Shown one piece after another: positions 33,514-41,444 of a stretch of DNA of 64,000 bases. Under the pieces are notes generated by a model. That model was not told the origin of the DNA. It was given only the letters and a program-made list of their open reading frames with translations, and did no database searches. Made by a program: the position numbers and the translations under genes. The DNA comes from Arthrobacter caoxuetaonis. GTDB taxonomy: Bacteria > Actinomycetota > Actinomycetes > Actinomycetales > Micrococcaceae. The DNA lies in assembly GCF_023921125.1 (NCBI RefSeq), contig NZ_CP099466.1, positions 1,736,001 to 1,800,000 of the forward strand, written 5' to 3'. Numbering within the stretch: the first letter of the stretch is position 1; every line of letters starts with the position of its first letter.

Positions 33514-34824
33514 TCAGCGCTTGCCGAGCTCCGCCGTCGGGGTCCGGAAGGACTCCTTTGCGGTCAGGGCTGAAATGGTGGCGATCAGGCAGATAGCTGC
33601 GGTGAACCAGCTGATCACGACCCAGCCGCCGGGCTGCAGGCCGCCCAGGGCAGCCACGATGGACGGCGCGAAGCCGGCCATGAGGAAGCCGAGCTGGGTG
33701 CCGATGGCCAGGCCGGAGAAGCGGACCTTGGCGCTGAACATTTCAGCGTAGAAGGACGGCCAGACCGCGTTCGCAGCGGCGTAACCGCAGCCGAAGACCA
33801 CCACGGAGAGGGTGAACTGCAGCAGCGAGTTACCGGATTCCATGGAGAGCAGGTAGAACGGCATCACGATCGCGCTGGACAGGGCGCCGTAGATGAACAC
33901 CGGTTTCCGGCCGAAGCGGTCCGCCGCCATGCCGAACAGCGGCTGGGTGAACAATGCGGCGATGTTGCCTGCGACGACCAGCCACAGCGTGATGGTGGCG
34001 TCAACATTGCCCACCTCGGTGCCGTACTTGATGGCCAGGGTGCCGTAGACAGTGGAGACTGCGGCGATGAAGGCGCAGCAGATAACGCGCAGCACGTCGC
34101 GCCAGTGGTGCTTCAGCAGGTCGCCGACGGGAAGCTTGGAAATCTCGTTGTTGGCCTTGGCTTCCTGGAAGGTCGGCGTCTCGTGGAGGGTGCGGCGGAT
34201 AAAGAACGTCACAATCACGACGACGGCGCTGAGCCAGAACGGGATGCGCCAGCCAATGCTGTACTTGATGTCGTCCGGCAGTGCCATGACCGGGATGAAG
34301 ACCATGGCAGCGAGGATCTGGCCGCCCTGGGTGCCGGTGAGGGTCCAGGAGGTGAAGAACGCACGGCGGCCGTCAGGCGCGTGCTCCAGGGTCATGGAGC
34401 TGGCACCGGCCTGCTCTCCGGCAGCAGAGAGGCCCTGGGCCAGGCGGCAGAGGACCAGGAGCGTGGGCGCCCACCAGCCGATGGTGCTGAAGCTCGGCAG
34501 GCAGCCGATGAGGAACGTAGAGGCACCCATAAGGATCAGGGTGAACATCAGGATTTTCTGGCGGCCGACACGGTCGCCGAAATGGCCCAGGATGACCGCG
34601 CCGACGGGACGGGCGATATAGGCGAAACCGAAGGTGGCGAGCGACATGATGCTCGCCTGTGCATCCGCGTCCGGGAAGAAGACGTGCGGGAAGATCAGCG
34701 ATGCCGCAGTGCCAAAGATGAAGAAGTCGTAGTACTCGACCGCGCTGCCCATGAAGCTTGCCGCGGCGGCCTTCTTCGGGGTCTTTGCGGTGGCTGAAGC
34801 GGTCTGTGCGGGCACAGCGCTCAT
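33514..34824 (-). CDS. MHS-family MFS transporter, probably shikimate/quinate uptake
   Basis: 436-residue metabolite:H+ symporter of the MHS (ShiA/ProP/KgtP) type with 12 helices. GSAVEYYDFFIFGTAASLIFPHVFFP is the family start, GHFGDRVGRQKIL motif A, and RLAQGLSAAGEQAGA motif. Starts at ATG 34824 after GGAGG; the ORF can be read from 34884, but that part is in the promoter. Divergent from shikimate dehydrogenase and dehydroshikimate dehydratase genes with shared operators, so the substrate is probably shikimate or quinate. Substrate is inferred from context. Confidence 0.92.
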   Translation of the reverse strand: MSAVPAQTASATAKTPKKAAAASFMGSAVEYYDFFIFGTAASLIFPHVFFPDADAQASIMSLATFGFAYIARPVGAVILGHFGDRVGRQKILMFTLILMGASTFLIGCLPSFSTIGWWAPTLLVLCRLAQGLSAAGEQAGASSMTLEHAPDGRRAFFTSWTLTGTQGGQILAAMVFIPVMALPDDIKYSIGWRIPFWLSAVVVIVTFFIRRTLHETPTFQEAKANNEISKLPVGDLLKHHWRDVLRVICCAFIAAVSTVYGTLAIKYGTEVGNVDATITLWLVVAGNIAALFTQPLFGMAADRFGRKPVFIYGALSSAIVMPFYLLSMESGNSLLQFTLSVVVFGCGYAAANAVWPSFYAEMFSAKVRFSGLAIGTQLGFLMAGFAPSIVAALGGLQPGGWVVISWFTAAICLIATISALTAKESFRTPTAELGKR

Positions 34825-34844
34825 GGGGCCTCCAGGTAGTGATG

Positions 34845-34861
34845 TGTGCGTAAAACGCACG
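34845..34861. promoter_or_regulatory. Operator A of the shikimate locus
   Basis: TGTGCG-TAAAA-CGCACG, a palindrome 21 bp upstream of the transporter start. Same motif as operator B, 75 bp away centre to centre. Confidence 0.65.
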
Positions 34862-34919
34862 ATTGTTTTACATGCGAACACCACAAGTTATACCGGCGGG
34901 TAGTGAGACGCAAGCCATA

Positions 34920-34936
34920 TGTGCGCTGTACGCACA
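34920..34936. promoter_or_regulatory. Operator B of the shikimate locus
   Basis: TGTGCG-CTGTA-CGCACA, perfect 6-bp arms around five bases, 70 bp upstream of the shikimate dehydrogenase start. Probable binding site of the IclR regulator at 37818. Confidence 0.68.
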
Positions 34937-35005
34937 ATTGTGCAAAATGTGAACAGCCGGTACCGTTGGCGTTGCCCGGCGTACGGGCGCCGAAGGGAGA
35001 ACCAC

Positions 35006-35878
35006 TTGAGCACCATCACTGAATCCCTGCTCGTCGGATTGATTGGCGACGGGATCACCGCATCGCTGACTCCGCCCATGCATGAACGGGAAGCAGCAGC
35101 GTGCGGGCTTCACTATCTGTACCGGCCGGTGGATCTCGCCGTGAACGGCCGTTCCGCCGCCGACGTCGGAGACCTTTTGCGCTACGGGCGGGATCTCGGC
35201 TTCAACGCATTTAACATTACGCACCCGTGCAAGCAACTGGTCCTGGAGCACCTGGACGAGGTTTCCGAGGACGCCGCCCGGCTGGGAGCAGTGAACACTG
35301 TCCTGATCCAGGACGGACGGTTCATCGGCCACAACACGGATTACTCCGGGTTTGCCACCGCCCTGGCCCAGGGACTGCCGGATGCTGCACTGGATGCAGT
35401 GGTACAGCTGGGAGCCGGAGGCGCCGGTGCTGCAGTTGCCTACGCCCTGCTGAAGGCCGGCACGCGGGAACTGACCCTGATCGACCTGGATCCGGAGCGG
35501 ACGCGTGAACGCGCCGCGGCCCTTGCCGCTCTCTTCCCTGATGCGGTTGTCCGCCCGGGGAGCCGTGAAGATCTTGCGCCGGCCCTGTCCTCGGCAGACG
35601 GATTCGTGCAGGCAACACCTGTGGGAATGCACTCGCATCCCGGCCTGCCGCTGGACCCGGAACTGCTCCGTCCGGAGACCTGGGTGGCGGACGTGATCTA
35701 CCGTCCCGTCCGCACACAGCTGGTTGACGCGGCTGAGGCCCGCGGCTGCAGGGTGCTCGACGGCGGGCACATGGCGGTGGGGCAGGCTGTGGATGCCTTC
35801 CGGCTCATCTCCGGAGTAGAACCTGACGCTGCCCGCATGCGGGCCCACTTCCTGGAACTGGTCAACAGCGGCCGCTGA
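35006..35878 (+). CDS. Quinate/shikimate dehydrogenase, catabolic type
   Basis: 290-residue AroE-fold dehydrogenase that interconverts shikimate (or quinate) with 3-dehydroshikimate (or dehydroquinate). SLTPPMHE binds substrate, FNITHPCKQ carries the catalytic Lys, GAVNTVL and GHNTDYSGF the substrate Asp. The nucleotide site is LGAGGAGAAVAYAL followed by LIDLDPER: Asp after strand 2 predicts NAD+ rather than NADP+, as expected for a catabolic enzyme. Starts at TTG 35006 with AGGGAGA upstream. Context (transporter, dehydratase, regulator) supports degradation, not aromatic biosynthesis. Confidence 0.93.
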   Translation: MSTITESLLVGLIGDGITASLTPPMHEREAAACGLHYLYRPVDLAVNGRSAADVGDLLRYGRDLGFNAFNITHPCKQLVLEHLDEVSEDAARLGAVNTVLIQDGRFIGHNTDYSGFATALAQGLPDAALDAVVQLGAGGAGAAVAYALLKAGTRELTLIDLDPERTRERAAALAALFPDAVVRPGSREDLAPALSSADGFVQATPVGMHSHPGLPLDPELLRPETWVADVIYRPVRTQLVDAAEARGCRVLDGGHMAVGQAVDAFRLISGVEPDAARMRAHFLELVNSGR

Positions 35879-35898
35879 GCCGCCTTCGAAAGGACTCC

Positions 35899-37734
35899 AT
35901 GCGCACCTCTATTGCCACGGTCTGCCTCAGCGGCACCCTGGAAGACAAACTGCGCGCCTGCGCGGCAGCCGGTTTCGACGGCGTGGAGATCTTCGAACAG
36001 GACCTGGTGGTGAGCCCCTCCAGCCCTGAGCAGATCCGCAGCCTGGCCGCCGGCCTGGGACTGACGCTGGACCTCTACCAGCCCTTCAGGGACTTCGAAG
36101 GGGTGACCGAGGACCTGCTGGCGGAGAACCTCCGCCGCGCCGAAGCCAAGTTCCGGCTGATGAACCGGATGGGAATCGACACCATGCTGGTCTGCAGCAA
36201 CGTTGCCACGGCCACTGTCGATGACGACGCCGTTGCCGCGGCCCAGCTGCGGCGCATGGGCGAGCTGGCCGCGCGTTACGGGATCCGCCTGGCGTATGAG
36301 GCCCTGGCCTGGGGCCGGTTCGTCAGCGACTTTGAGCATGCCTGGCGCATCGTCGAAATGGCAGACCACCCCAACGTGGGCACGTGCCTGGACAGTTTCC
36401 ACATCCTTTCCCGCAGGTGGGATCCGGAAGCAATCGAAAAGATCCCCGCTGAGAAGATTTTCTTTGTGCAGCTGGCGGATGCGCCCGAACTTTCCATGGA
36501 CGTGCTGTCCTGGAGCCGCCATTACCGGGTATTCCCGGGAGAAGGAGCGTTCGACCTCGTGCGGTTCATGGGCCATCTGGTCCGGAGCGGGTATGACGGA
36601 CCGGTTTCGCTGGAGATCTTCAACGACGTCTTCCGGCAGGCCGCCGAAGAACGGACGGCCGTCGACGCCATGCGTTCCCTGATCAGGCTGGCCGAGCGGA
36701 CCTCGATCCACCTGCAGGAGGAAGGCAACGGACTCGGCACCATGGAGCTGGCCACGCTCCCTGGCGTGGGCGAACCGCTCGGATTCAATTTCGCCGAGGT
36801 GAAGGCAGGCGACCCGGAGCATATCCGGACACTGCTCTACCAGCTCGGATTTACCAGCCTTGGACAGCACCGCACCAAGCAGGTGGAACTCTGGGCCCAA
36901 AACGGCGTCCGGATGATCATCAACAGCCAGCAGGCCGACGGGATGTCCCCGGGCATCTCCGCGGTGGGGCTGGATGTTCCTGACGCACCTGCCGCGGCAT
37001 CACGCGCGCTGCAGCTCAAAGCGACACCTGTGACCCGCCGCAGCCAGGCGAACGAGGAAGTGCTCCAAGTCGTCGCCGCACCGGACGGCACCGAAATCTT
37101 CCTGTGCCAGGCTGAGCCCGCGGGCCCGGGCTGGATGAGCGAGTTCGGCGGCGGCACCACCGTTCCGGCTCCCGGCAGCATCACCGCGATTGACCACGTC
37201 AACCTCTCCCAGCCCTGGCAGCACTTCGACGAGGCCGTGCTGTTCTACGAATCAACCCTTGCCCTCTCTCCCCGTCCCAGTGTGGAGGTGCCCAGCCCCA
37301 TGGGCCTGGTTCGGAGCCAGGTGATGCACAGCTCAGACGGCGCTGTCCGGATCGCACTGAACATTGCACCGCTGGTGTTCGACGGTGCCGGCGACGGTTC
37401 CGGGTATCCGCAGCACGTGGCGTTCGCCTGCAGCGACCTCGTCAGCGTCGCCCGCACCGCCGTCGCCCGCGGCCTGGAGTTCCTCCCGGTTCCGGAGAAC
37501 TACTACGAAGACCTGGAAGCCCGTTTCGGGCTGGACCAGGCGTTCCTGGCAACGCTCAGGGAGCTGAACCTGCTGTACGACCGGGACGCCGACGGCGAGT
37601 TCCTGCATTTCTATACCGCCACGATCGGCAACGTGTTCTTCGAAGTCGTGGAACGCCGGACCGGCTATGAAGGGTACGGCGCGCCGAACGCACCCGTCCG
37701 GCTTGCGGCCCAATATCAGGGGTCCCGCGCCTGA
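35899..37734 (+). CDS. quiC: 3-dehydroshikimate dehydratase fused to HPPD-like VOC domain (QuiC type)
   Basis: 611-residue two-domain enzyme. Residues about 1-270 are a sugar-phosphate isomerase-type TIM barrel with GFDGVEIFEQDLV, YEALAWGRFV, CLDSFHIL and SLEIFNDVFRQ (metal-binding Glu/Asp/His set), which converts 3-dehydroshikimate to protocatechuate. Residues about 290-600 are two VOC modules resembling 4-hydroxyphenylpyruvate dioxygenase (HPPD), including the C-terminal FEVVERRTGYEGYGAPNAPVR. In characterised QuiC1-type enzymes the C-terminal part is not the catalytic dehydratase. It starts 20 bp after the dehydrogenase stop. Protocatechuate-degrading genes are not in the window. Confidence 0.9.
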   Translation: MRTSIATVCLSGTLEDKLRACAAAGFDGVEIFEQDLVVSPSSPEQIRSLAAGLGLTLDLYQPFRDFEGVTEDLLAENLRRAEAKFRLMNRMGIDTMLVCSNVATATVDDDAVAAAQLRRMGELAARYGIRLAYEALAWGRFVSDFEHAWRIVEMADHPNVGTCLDSFHILSRRWDPEAIEKIPAEKIFFVQLADAPELSMDVLSWSRHYRVFPGEGAFDLVRFMGHLVRSGYDGPVSLEIFNDVFRQAAEERTAVDAMRSLIRLAERTSIHLQEEGNGLGTMELATLPGVGEPLGFNFAEVKAGDPEHIRTLLYQLGFTSLGQHRTKQVELWAQNGVRMIINSQQADGMSPGISAVGLDVPDAPAAASRALQLKATPVTRRSQANEEVLQVVAAPDGTEIFLCQAEPAGPGWMSEFGGGTTVPAPGSITAIDHVNLSQPWQHFDEAVLFYESTLALSPRPSVEVPSPMGLVRSQVMHSSDGAVRIALNIAPLVFDGAGDGSGYPQHVAFACSDLVSVARTAVARGLEFLPVPENYYEDLEARFGLDQAFLATLRELNLLYDRDADGEFLHFYTATIGNVFFEVVERRTGYEGYGAPNAPVRLAAQYQGSRA

Positions 37735-37817
37735 CCTGCAGGGATGCCCGCCCTTAGCCTGCTCGTCAGGTAGGATCGTGCTCGGCGCCCGGAGCGGGGG
37801 CAGGAGGGCAGGGGGAC

Positions 37818-38594
37818 GTGGTGCGCAGCAGTCAGGCCTGGTACGTAAAGTCGGTCGAGAAGACCTTTGCCGTCCTTGGTGCCTTCACGGCAGAGTCTCC
37901 CCGGCTGAGCGTGAGCGAGGTTGCGGCCGCTGCCGACCTGAGCCGTGCCGCGGCACGGCGGTTCCTGCTCACGCTGGCAGACCTTGGCTACCTGTCCGGG
38001 GACGGCGCACGCTATCAGCTGGCTCCCCGTTCATTGAACATCGGCTCTGCTTTCCTTTCGAGCCTCACTCTGCCGGCCCTTGCGGAACCGCACCTGAAAA
38101 CCCTCTCGGCGGATCTGCAGGAGACGGCGTCGATCTGCATCCTTGACGGAGAACACATCGTCTACGTTGCCCGGATCACATCCCCGCGGCTGGTCAGCGT
38201 TGCGGTGCATGTGGGTACGCGGTTTCCGGCATGGGCGACTTCCATGGGCCGGGTGCTGCTCGCCGCCCTTGAGCCTGAAGACATGGAGTCCCGGCTGGAC
38301 CGGTCCGACCTGCGTCCCTACACGCCCAACACACTGTGGGACCGGGCGGCGCTGCTGGATGAAATCGACGGCGTGCGCCAACGCGGCTGGTCCGTTGTTC
38401 TTGAAGAGTATGAGGAAGGCCTGAGCGGAGTGGCAGTTCCCATCCATCAGGGGAACGAAGTCGTGGCCGCCGCGAATGTCTCCCTGCACCACCGGAACCC
38501 CACGGGCCCGGCCCTGAGCGAGACGGTGCTGCCCCGGCTGAGGGACGCTGCTGCTGCCATCTCCGCGGACTACGGAATCCGGGTTACGGGCTAG
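37818..38594 (+). CDS. IclR-family transcriptional regulator of the shikimate locus
   Basis: 258-residue regulator. N-terminal winged helix (YVKSVEKTFAVLGAFT, then LSVSEVAAAADLSRAAARRFLLTLADLGYL) and C-terminal effector domain (IVYVARITSPRLVSVAVHVGTRFPAWATSMGRVLLA; GWSVVLEEYEEGLSGVAVPI). Closest in style to PcaR/PcaU/PobR regulators, which respond to aromatic acids. Start at GTG 37818 or 37821 after GGGGGAC. It is last in the shikimate catabolic run and probably binds operators A and B, regulating the transporter and the operon. Ligand probably shikimate, quinate or protocatechuate (inference). Confidence 0.92.
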   Translation: MVRSSQAWYVKSVEKTFAVLGAFTAESPRLSVSEVAAAADLSRAAARRFLLTLADLGYLSGDGARYQLAPRSLNIGSAFLSSLTLPALAEPHLKTLSADLQETASICILDGEHIVYVARITSPRLVSVAVHVGTRFPAWATSMGRVLLAALEPEDMESRLDRSDLRPYTPNTLWDRAALLDEIDGVRQRGWSVVLEEYEEGLSGVAVPIHQGNEVVAAANVSLHHRNPTGPALSETVLPRLRDAAAAISADYGIRVTG

Positions 38595-38621
38595 CCCCGA
38601 CGGCCAAGGGTACCGGCCATG

Positions 38622-38645
38622 TTCCGCGCTTCCGCGCTTCCGCGC
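38622..38645 (+). repeat. Three perfect TTCCGCGC tandem units
   Basis: Eight-base unit repeated at 38622, 38630 and 38638, just after the iclR stop. Simple sequence repeat prone to slippage. Confidence 0.92.
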
Positions 38646-38655
38646 CGGGCAGCGA

Positions 38656-38693
38656 ACTGCGGCGGAGGCCCGTTCGCCAACCTCCACCGCAGT
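38656..38693. terminator. Probable bidirectional terminator between iclR and glsA
   Basis: 13-bp stem ACTGCGGCGGAGG / CCTCCACCGCAGT with one G-U pair and a 12-base loop, in the gap between two convergent genes. No T tract, so it may be a weak or Rho-assisted terminator. Confidence 0.55.
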
Positions 38694-38721
38694 CCGGTCT
38701 CATCCGGATTCGCCTGTCCCT

Positions 38722-39678
38722 TTACGCTGAGGCGTAATCCGAGGCGTTGTACAGGTTCAGGTTCAGGGCCGAGGCAATCTGCGCCACGGCCTTGCGTGCG
38801 CGCACGCTGTTGCCTGCGGCGTCCAGGGGCGGGGAGAACGCCGCGATGGCCAGGACCCCGGGCATGACCGCGAGGACACCTCCGCCCACGCCCGATTTAC
38901 CCGGCAGGCCCACCCGGTAGGCCCAGTCGCCGGAGGCGGTGTAGAGCCCTTCCATGGTCATCTCCGCCAGCATGGGCGGAACAATATCCGGGTGGGAGAT
39001 GGCAGCCTTCTTCGTGACGGGGTTGGTGCCGCGGGCGGCGATGGTCGCTCCCATGGTGGCCAGATCAACCGCGGTCACCAGGGTGGAGCACTGACGCGTG
39101 TACACGTCACAGGCTTCCATCGGATCCGAGTACATCGTCCCGCCCGAGTAGAGCAGCCACGCGATGGCACGGTTATGGAAGTTGGTGGACTGCTCCGAGT
39201 TATTCACGGCATCGCTCATCTTGATTTCCCGGCCCGCGAACGCAGACTGGGTGGCCAGGATCTTCTGCCAGCGCTCTTCTGCGCTTCCGGCCGGGATGAG
39301 TGACACCGTGGACATGGCTCCGGCGTTGACCAGCGGCGAGAGGGGTTTGTCTCCATGGAGGGCTACGGCGATTACCGAGTTGAACGGTTCTCCGGTGGGG
39401 TCCGCACCCACCTTGTCGTGGAACTGGGGCAGTCCCACTTCATCCATGGCCCGGGCCATGGAAAAAACTTTGGAAATTGACTCCAGGGCGAACTCGAAGT
39501 TTGAGTCGCCGGTTTCGAACACCTCGCCGTCGACGGTCACTACGCTGATGCCGAACAGGGCAGGATTCACCGAGGCGAGATAGGGAATGTAGCTGGCGTT
39601 CTCTCCGCCCTGGTCCGGCCTGAAGTCACGGTGGGCAGCGTTTACGGCAGCCTGGACCGCTGAGCTGTCGACTTTCAT
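38722..39678 (-). CDS. glsA: Glutaminase A
   Basis: 318-residue beta-lactamase-fold amidase turning glutamine into glutamate and ammonia. The catalytic Ser-x-x-Lys is FALESISKVFSMA, with ASYIPYLA, NAGAMSTVSLI, SEQSTNFHNRAIAWLL and PGKSGVGGG as further conserved blocks. Its start codon overlaps the gadC stop (ATGA, 39675-39678). Together with gadC and gadB this forms a three-gene acid-resistance operon: ammonia release and glutamate decarboxylation both consume protons. Confidence 0.95.
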   Translation of the reverse strand: MKVDSSAVQAAVNAAHRDFRPDQGGENASYIPYLASVNPALFGISVVTVDGEVFETGDSNFEFALESISKVFSMARAMDEVGLPQFHDKVGADPTGEPFNSVIAVALHGDKPLSPLVNAGAMSTVSLIPAGSAEERWQKILATQSAFAGREIKMSDAVNNSEQSTNFHNRAIAWLLYSGGTMYSDPMEACDVYTRQCSTLVTAVDLATMGATIAARGTNPVTKKAAISHPDIVPPMLAEMTMEGLYTASGDWAYRVGLPGKSGVGGGVLAVMPGVLAIAAFSPPLDAAGNSVRARKAVAQIASALNLNLYNASDYASA

Positions 39679-41426
39679 ACCGCTGTACTCCCGCCTGCTG
39701 CCGGGCCGGGCCGCGGCCGGTGCGCCCTGGTGCGCCCTCCCTGCTCCGTTCCCCGGGACCCCGCACCGGCTGCCGAAGACTTTCCGGAATGCTTCCCGGC
39801 TGTTGTGCCGGGACTTGCACCGGCTGCGGCTCCGCCTTCTGTGGTGGCGTCAAAAGACTGCTCCCACTTTTCGGACAGCTCGGCGGTGGCAGTCGAGGAT
39901 TCGTTGACTGTCCCCGGATGCTTGTGTTCCAGCTGCCAGGTGAAAGGCACAAACTCCGTCTGCGGATCCTTCCAGTGCGGCTTCCGGAACGCGTAAATGA
40001 CCATGGGAAGGATGATCAGCAGCACCGCGCCGCCAACGAGGATGCCCACGTAGGTTTCCGGGGATCCCACGGAGATCTGGTCCGGCGGAATAAAGCTGAA
40101 GACGAATGCCATCAGCGATCCCAGGAACCCGACGCCGCCGATCAGCCACATGCCAATGTCGCCGCCGGGCACCCGGTAGGGGCGGGGCCGGTTCGGCTGG
40201 CTGTAGCGCAGGTAGATGGCGGCAGCGAACATCAGCAGGTACATGACCAGGTACAGGATCACGGTCAGCTGGCTCAGGATCTGGTAAGCGGCCTGAACCG
40301 ACGGCAGGACCACGTAGACAACACCCAGGGCCGTGACCATAAACGCCTGGAAGAGCAGGATGTGGGTTCCCATGCCGTGCTTGTTTGTGTGCTGCCAGAA
40401 CCGGGGAAGATACCCGGCCCTGCCCACAGCGAGGAGGCCGCTGGATGGTCCGGCGACCCAGGTGACCACACCTGCCAGCACGCCGATGAGGAGCATGGCA
40501 GCGACAATCGGAGAGGCCCAGCCGATGCCGGCCCATTCGAACATGTCATTGTAGGAGGTCAGCAGGCTCTGGGTCAGGTTGATGTCCGCCTGGGGCACCA
40601 CGAAGGCGATTGCCAGGGTTCCCAGGACAAAGATCACCACCGTACCGGCAGCTGCTATCAGCACTGCCAGCGGATAGTTCCGTGTCGGGTTCTTGACGTC
40701 CCTGACGTGGATGGCGTTCATCTCCATGCCGGCGTAGAAGAGGAAGATGCTGGCTGCCAGCACAACGTTGGAGAAGTTGGAGAAGTCCGGCAGTACCTCA
40801 CCCCAGCCCATCTCGATCTGCGGCGTGTTGCCCGCGAAGTAGTAGGAAAAGCCCAGGACAATCAGGATTCCGGCAGGGATCAGGGTGCCGATAATGCCGC
40901 CCCACTGGGCAACCTTGGAGAACGCAGCTGCACCGCGGAAGGCAATGAAGGTGGCCAGCCAGTAGACCACCAGCACCACAGCCAGGACAAAGGCTTTGTT
41001 CCCCGAAAGCTGTGCATCGATGTTTTCGTCGGTTCCCGTGTAGGCCAGGGATACCGCACCGAAGGTCAGGACCGTTGGGAACCAGATGGTGACTTCTATG
41101 AAGAGCATGAACATCGCCAGGAAGGCCCAGCGCGGTCCGAAAGCTTCACCAACCCAGCGGAACACACCTCCGGTCTCCGGCCAGCCGGTCGCAAGTTCGG
41201 CCGCCACGATGGAAACAGGGACCAGGAAAACGACGGCGGCAAAAACGTAGTAGAAAATCGAACTCAGTCCGTATTCGGCCTCAGCCGGCAGTCCGCGAAG
41301 GCTGACAACGGCCACGATGTTCATGACTGCGAGTGCGCCGATGGTGATCGACGCGTTCTGCTTGGCGCGGCTTTTGCGGTCCGGTGCTGATCCGGCGGAT
41401 GCGGTCGATGCAGTGGAATCGCTCAT
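39675..41426 (-). CDS. gadC: Glutamate:GABA antiporter, GadC-like
   Basis: 583-residue APC-superfamily antiporter with 12 helices. ASITIGALAVMNIVAVVSLRGLPAEAEYGLSSIFYYVFAAV matches the GadC start, followed by AELATGWPETGGVFRWVGEAFG. A long hydrophilic C-terminal tail (about 100 residues, ending in a Gly/Ala/Arg/His-rich stretch) may act as the pH-controlled plug known from E. coli GadC, though its sequence is different. ATG 41426 has AGGAGG nine bases upstream; a GTG at 41435 lies too close to it. Starts 18 bp after gadB and overlaps glsA. Confidence 0.93.
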   Translation of the reverse strand: MSDSTASTASAGSAPDRKSRAKQNASITIGALAVMNIVAVVSLRGLPAEAEYGLSSIFYYVFAAVVFLVPVSIVAAELATGWPETGGVFRWVGEAFGPRWAFLAMFMLFIEVTIWFPTVLTFGAVSLAYTGTDENIDAQLSGNKAFVLAVVLVVYWLATFIAFRGAAAFSKVAQWGGIIGTLIPAGILIVLGFSYYFAGNTPQIEMGWGEVLPDFSNFSNVVLAASIFLFYAGMEMNAIHVRDVKNPTRNYPLAVLIAAAGTVVIFVLGTLAIAFVVPQADINLTQSLLTSYNDMFEWAGIGWASPIVAAMLLIGVLAGVVTWVAGPSSGLLAVGRAGYLPRFWQHTNKHGMGTHILLFQAFMVTALGVVYVVLPSVQAAYQILSQLTVILYLVMYLLMFAAAIYLRYSQPNRPRPYRVPGGDIGMWLIGGVGFLGSLMAFVFSFIPPDQISVGSPETYVGILVGGAVLLIILPMVIYAFRKPHWKDPQTEFVPFTWQLEHKHPGTVNESSTATAELSEKWEQSFDATTEGGAAAGASPGTTAGKHSGKSSAAGAGSRGTEQGGRTRAHRPRPGPAAGGSTAV

Positions 41427-41444
41427 ACCACTCACCTCCTGGAT

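Noticed and set aside
39720..41390. 556-residue open frame antisense to gadC
   Set aside because: gadC is unambiguous on the other strand; the antisense frame is His/Asp/Gln-rich without domain signals, a shadow of membrane-helix codons.
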